A stretch of DNA of 64,000 bases from Heterostelium multicystogenum (lineage: Eukaryota > Evosea > Eumycetozoa > Acytosteliales > Acytosteliaceae), in the NCBI GenBank assembly GCA_003667245.1, contig RCNN01000164.1:1-64000 (forward strand), in the 5' to 3' direction. The position numbers and the translations under genes are program-made. This document shows positions 59,825-64,000 of the stretch, in pieces (position 1 is the stretch's first letter; each line of letters begins with the position of its first letter). The notes below the pieces were generated by a model that saw nothing but the letters and a program-made list of their open reading frames with translations, was not told the origin of the DNA and ran no database searches.

Positions 59825-62149
59825 TTACATTGGGATTAGGAACAAAATTGCGGCAGGAGCATCTATGAGAGCAGTAGCTGCTCCTCCTCTTATTCGACCC
59901 CTGATATCATATTGATAGAAACCTGGTTGAAGCTCTGATTGAGTAATGGAGCAACCTGTTGTCCAATCTCTACAATGACTGATGGATGTACCAACTGGCC
60001 ATGGAAGACTGTTTTCACCTCCGGTTGTCATAATCGTACCGTTGATCGCTGATGAGACATCGATCGAGAAATAGCCTGTTGTATTTTGCATTACTTCTGA
60101 ATAGTATTGAACCATTGACACCAATCTGCTTGGGCGTGTCACGGTTATTGTTGTTTGGGAGCCGTTGATTTGTGCCCAATCTTGTGAGGTTAAAGTGTTG
60201 ATATGTGTCTTTAGATGGACTACCTGAGTTAATACTTTGTTATACTCTTTTTCAGATGCTCTTTCTTTCGAGGTCTCCAAGGAGTTTGAACATATCATTG
60301 AGATTGTCATTTTCAATTGCCATTAGAATATCGAGACCTTTTTGAATTCTTGGGTCGAGAGATTCATAATAGCTTTCCCAGTTTTTATGGTCAACTTGGA
60401 CATTGAAATAGTCAATTCTTAAGCTACTATCCATTGAGAGGATGAAGTCATTGATTTTGTCGGGAATTTCAGATATATCATCTTGACCAACAATAGATAT
60501 TTCGTATCTTTTCATTGTCATGTCAAGTTGAGGATAGACTCGTGCACAAACAGACAGACCATAAAGACCATTTCCAAGCATGATGGGAGAAGAAGTGGCG
60601 GCACATCCTGCTTTTTTCAAGACGGTGAACAAACCTGGGACGCAGTTATCAACTTCATTTTCATCCATATTATGTAAGTCGATAATGAGTTCACCCCAGT
60701 CCAAGATAACTGAAGACATTGAGTTAAAGAGTTGGTAAGCTTGTTGATCTCTAGTGAGAATGTAAAATGCTGGAATTAAACGCATAATATGCTCGCGAGT
60801 GTTGGGGTGAATTAATCTTGGAACAAAGTTTTTGTATGCGCTAAATACGTCGGTTGCATCTTTGGCCATCTCGTTTGTCATCTCTCGCAAGAACTCACCC
60901 ATAACACTGAATATACGTCCTTGGTCGATACCGTCTGAATATTTGTAGATAAATAATCCTTCGCCTACATAGATCAAAGATGGGTCAAAGACTGCTACAT
61001 TATCGTCATTCTCTCCATTGAGAATACCATAGGCCAATACACCGACATGAGACGCACAAAAAAACTGAATTTGCAAATTTAATAAAATCGGTATTGTCTT
61101 GTAGGGGAGCAAACTCAGTGGTAGCAAAGAAAAGCCTTGGTAAATGGTGTTGCAGTTGCTTGGAAGTTATCTTCTGATGGGACAACATTGTCAACTTGAA
61201 TTTCCAGGGCAGCGTTGGTTATTAAATTGGTGAGCTTTTGGAGGAAAGTTTCATTGTTCCAGGCAAGAGTTGAATTAACTTTGGAGATTACCGCATTATA
61301 TTTGTTGTCTGGATTATCTAAGATTCTACTGATAATAGAGTCATTGGTTTGAGTAATGATATTTCTATTCACTGCTTGGTTGACAAGATTCTTTGTTGAG
61401 TAGAACGCTAACAGAGAGTACCAAAAGATCGCCATGATATCGTTGGAAAGACGATTGTTTGGCTGAAGGAGATCGAGCTTGGATTTCAATTCATTGAAAC
61501 GATAGGCATCAAAGAAATTTGGATCCTTTGGGACATTAGTATTTTGACATTTGATGGCGGTCATTAGCCATTTTTGGGCATTGGTTGGATTATTAAAATA
61601 GGTCCTAACTTTGCTTTGGAAAAGGTCAAGGTCACTCCAATAGATATATGGTAGCAGAGCAGGAACTAGCTGCTTTAGCGCAATGTGGTATAGCATCATT
61701 GTAATACGAATGAATACATTGCCACGATTTAATGCAAACATTCTATCTTCAACTTCACCACCTTTGATCTCAGATCTGTAAAGACCTTTATTGTGATGAT
61801 AAATAGTTTGTAGCAACCAGAGAGGCGCATACTCTTGGAAATATTGGGAAAACTCAGTATTTTGAATGAGTGCCAAGAGATCAGCATTGAGTGATGGCAT
61901 TGATGCTCCTAAAGCTTCTCTTCCAGCATCACTGAGATGATATGTAATAAGGTCAATAAAGAATTGTTCGGCTCTCTCTTTGACAATATCTATCTGAGTA
62001 TCTGGGTCAAATGTTGACAAAGCCAAGAATCCTTCGGCGGTAAGTGTGTTCAAATCCATTGATGCATATTCTGGATGTTCTTGTGTTGTCATTCCAAGTC
62101 TCCAGTTTTGGAAAGATGCAATAATTGCATAAGCTTCTGGGTGATCCAT
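59825..62149 (-). CDS. Large helical protein of unknown family with the same C-terminal beta module
   Basis: ATG 62149 opens a ~770-aa protein after shifts near 61125, 61065 and 60262. The first ~630 residues are predominantly helical: LTAEGFLALSTFDPDTQIDI, DLITYHLSDAGREALGA, YAPLWLLQTIYHHNKGLYRS, SVILDWGELIIDLHNMDENE. There is no signal peptide. A short linker leads to ~135 residues matching the C-terminus of the lectin-like neighbour (SRLVSMVQYYSEVM, SIDVSSAINGTIMTTGG, CRDWTTGCSI, LQPGFYQYDIRGRIR). The N-terminal region is homologous to the divergent gene at 62603. No known family is recognised; a lectin-tethered or pore-type effector is speculation. Confidence 0.6.
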
Positions 62150-62602
62150 TATTCTATCTTTTTTAGTTGTTACAAATAACTAAATAATCAAAGTTGAGTT
62201 ACCAATAAAATATTACCCTACTTTTCATTTACAATCAATTCGTCAAAAAAATAAATAGGATAGGTTAACCACCTAAGAAATATCTGCAAAGATTACTCGA
62301 ATGCAAAATGAAATCTTTTTTGAAAAAGCAAACTTCACTAATTGGGACATCAAGAGTTGTTACTGATTTTTTTCTTTATAGCACCCTGTAAAACAAAATC
62401 TCCAATGAAGAGATTAAAAATAGTAACAAAAAGTAAAAAATAAGAATGGAGATTAATAATCAATTTAACTCAATCAAAATCATTAAATATTTTCAATTCA
62501 GATAAATACCAACGGTTTATTTTGGAAAAACGACCACAATAGAGTTGGAGAGAATATAATGGACCATTAAAGAATCCAAGTTGAACTTTGTTGTAATTAA
62601 AA
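62150..62602. other. Divergent promoter region between two homologous genes
   Basis: About 450 bases, A+T-rich with A and T tracts, between head-to-head homologous genes. No coding sequence; a shared or mirrored promoter is likely. Confidence 0.45.
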
Positions 62603-64000
62603 ATGACATTTATCACTGATTATAATACATGGAGAAAAAAACAAATAAAAGATAACTATAGTAGTTATGCAATCAATACCAGTACTTTAACTCCAGCCAA
62701 ATTTATGGCTTTGACAACCCATCAAAGTGTCACTGACAGTACAACAAACACAACTTCGAAGAAAGATGTTGTCAAAATCGAATCTGATTCCTATTTGATG
62801 AATGTCATTTTGTACCATCTGGATGATTTGGGTCTTAAAGTATTGGATACAACCAAGCCTTCACTCTCTACTGAAATTCTCAATACCTTCCAAAATGACT
62901 CTGGTTACTCAACTAAACTCAAAAAGTATGCACAACTCTGGCTACTTTCATCAATTTATGAACAAAATCTTGAGTCCAAACGACCCAGTAGAGTAAAAGG
63001 TAAAGCTGTCGAGAAAGACTTCAAAGCAATTCAGAGTAGCAAGCCTATCACCAATGTTACAATGCGATTGACATTTATTGGAACTGCTAAGAAATGTCCA
63101 GATTTCCTTCCATATATGTACAATTCAGATACAATGATCAAATCCATTCAAGACTATCTTTTGGAAGACACCTACAAGGCAAAATGGGTTGATGATGCTT
63201 TTGCTGCTATGCAAGACAAAGATAGTGACAGCACCTTTGATGACAATGAGAGATTCACAGAGCTAAAATCAAAGCTAGACATATTAGATCCATCATTTAG
63301 TCTTTCCAGCACTGTCCTAAACGAGTACTACTCAGAGTTGTACACACGTGTTGGTTCATATAACATTCAAAACACACCACAAACCCAAACAATATTTACC
63401 AAAGTGACACTAGATGCCCTCCAAAAGATACTATCTAAACCAAACCACACTTGGTATGACACTGTTGTCAAAGCAAAAGATCTCGCCAAAGGAAATATTG
63501 CTTCAATTGCAAACCAAATCTCTAGAGCACTTTTCAATATGCGTATAGACAAGGTTGCATGGACTGGAAGTGGAGTTAGCACCAAACATGTTTTAACTTA
63601 TGATAGTGCTAGATTTGTTAAAGCTGTTCAAAAAACTCTCAAAACTAATACCGAAGAGAATCCTGCATACAAACAGCTATGGAAAGACCAAAATATGCAC
63701 AGACTCGTATCTGGTATTTTCATTCTTTGTAATGCCGCAACCATTTATGCAGCTTTTAAATCTTATGACAAATTTGACCACTGTCGAGAAAGTTATTCTT
63801 TGGACAAAAACACTGTAGTTTCGGGTGTTGATGCTGTCACTTCGGTGGTTGAAGCTATCTCTTCCGAGAAAAATGCTTACCTATGGATTGGTAAGAGAAT
63901 CAAACAGCTGATGAAACCAAAGTGGGCACCAGTGAGACCAGCAAGTGCCGCTGGAAATGCATCCAAGTTTGCTAAATATTTAAAAAACAGGATATGTTTT
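62603..64000 (+). CDS. Large helical protein, divergent homolog of the 59825-62149 gene (partial)
   Basis: From ATG 62603 the frame is open for 466 codons and runs off the window with no frameshift. It is homologous to the divergent minus-strand gene: LTPAKFMALTT against LTAEGFLALST, VILYHLDDLG against LITYHLSDAG, YAQLWLLSSIYEQN against YAPLWLLQTIYHHN, FLPYMYNSD against LLPYIYWSD, FTELKSKLDILDPS against FNELKSKLDLLQPN. The distal visible part has a hydrophobic helix (LVSGIFILCNAATIYAAF) and an alternating small-residue segment (VVSGVDAVTSVVEAI) not matched in the partner. Function unknown. Whether it ends in the same C-terminal beta module lies beyond the window. Confidence 0.65.
   Translation, partial: MTFITDYNTWRKKQIKDNYSSYAINTSTLTPAKFMALTTHQSVTDSTTNTTSKKDVVKIESDSYLMNVILYHLDDLGLKVLDTTKPSLSTEILNTFQNDSGYSTKLKKYAQLWLLSSIYEQNLESKRPSRVKGKAVEKDFKAIQSSKPITNVTMRLTFIGTAKKCPDFLPYMYNSDTMIKSIQDYLLEDTYKAKWVDDAFAAMQDKDSDSTFDDNERFTELKSKLDILDPSFSLSSTVLNEYYSELYTRVGSYNIQNTPQTQTIFTKVTLDALQKILSKPNHTWYDTVVKAKDLAKGNIASIANQISRALFNMRIDKVAWTGSGVSTKHVLTYDSARFVKAVQKTLKTNTEENPAYKQLWKDQNMHRLVSGIFILCNAATIYAAFKSYDKFDHCRESYSLDKNTVVSGVDAVTSVVEAISSEKNAYLWIGKRIKQLMKPKWAPVRPASAAGNASKFAKYLKNRICF

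Noticed and set aside
1..64000. Transposons, CRISPR arrays, rRNA genes
   Set aside because: No reverse transcriptase, transposase, terminal inverted repeats, regularly spaced repeats or rRNA-like sequence were seen.

Overview
This window is nuclear DNA of a dictyostelid social amoeba. Evidence: A+T-rich spacers with long poly-A/poly-T and TAA/TTA tracts; Asn/Gln/Ser-rich low-complexity protein segments; short introns (about 40-80 nt) with GTAAGT/GTATGT donors and TAG/CAG acceptors; and lineage-typical families (FNIP-repeat F-box proteins, CBM49 cellulose-binding secreted proteins with TETPT linkers, C-type lectin/TIG/EGF surface proteins, an ankyrin-family-like helical protein). Coding regions are less A+T-extreme than in Dictyostelium discoideum, which suggests another group (for example Heterostelium/Polysphondylium or Cavenderia); this is inference.

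Layout. 0-5.4 kb: the 3' end of an N/Q-rich gene, importin alpha (minus), then a long non-coding spacer. 5.4-17.6 kb: a four-exon G-patch protein resembling Sqs1, a small predicted tail-anchored protein with a ubiquitin-like head, an F-box/FNIP gene, a secreted CBM49 protein and a TMEM223-like membrane protein. 17.6-21.5 kb: an HMG-box gene, a tiny two-exon gene and a RUS/DUF647 gene packed with 3- and 2-nt gaps, then a secreted Cys-rich protein. 22-29 kb: two tandem C-type lectin/TIG/EGF/TM genes whose 3' ~1.04 kb is almost identical, then a KDEL receptor gene (minus). 30-38.9 kb: a seven-exon OB-fold/zinc-ribbon protein resembling CTC1 of the CST telomere complex, an ankyrin-family-like gene, a second F-box/FNIP gene and a coiled-coil gene. 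39-46 kb: a Ygr210-type GTPase, a coiled-coil protein, a secreted protein and an SNM1/Pso2-type DNA crosslink-repair nuclease. 46.9-53.3 kb: a secreted putative carbohydrate-binding protein, an acidic unknown, TAF8 of TFIID, a small membrane protein, TRM112 and a tandem ubiquitin-like protein. 53.5-64 kb: a large G8-domain surface protein, a small lectin-like gene, and a divergent pair of homologous large helical genes of unknown function; the minus-strand member and the lectin-like gene share a C-terminal module.

Most genes, including essential single-copy ones, carry one or more single-base frameshifts, many at short homopolymers. This looks like uncorrected sequencing/assembly indels rather than mass pseudogenisation, so many CDSs here are given as gene spans with estimated frameshift sites. 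Exon boundaries were inferred from splice consensus and reading-phase agreement. I saw no tRNA, rRNA, CRISPR or recognisable transposon. The most novel material is the 58.4-64 kb cluster.
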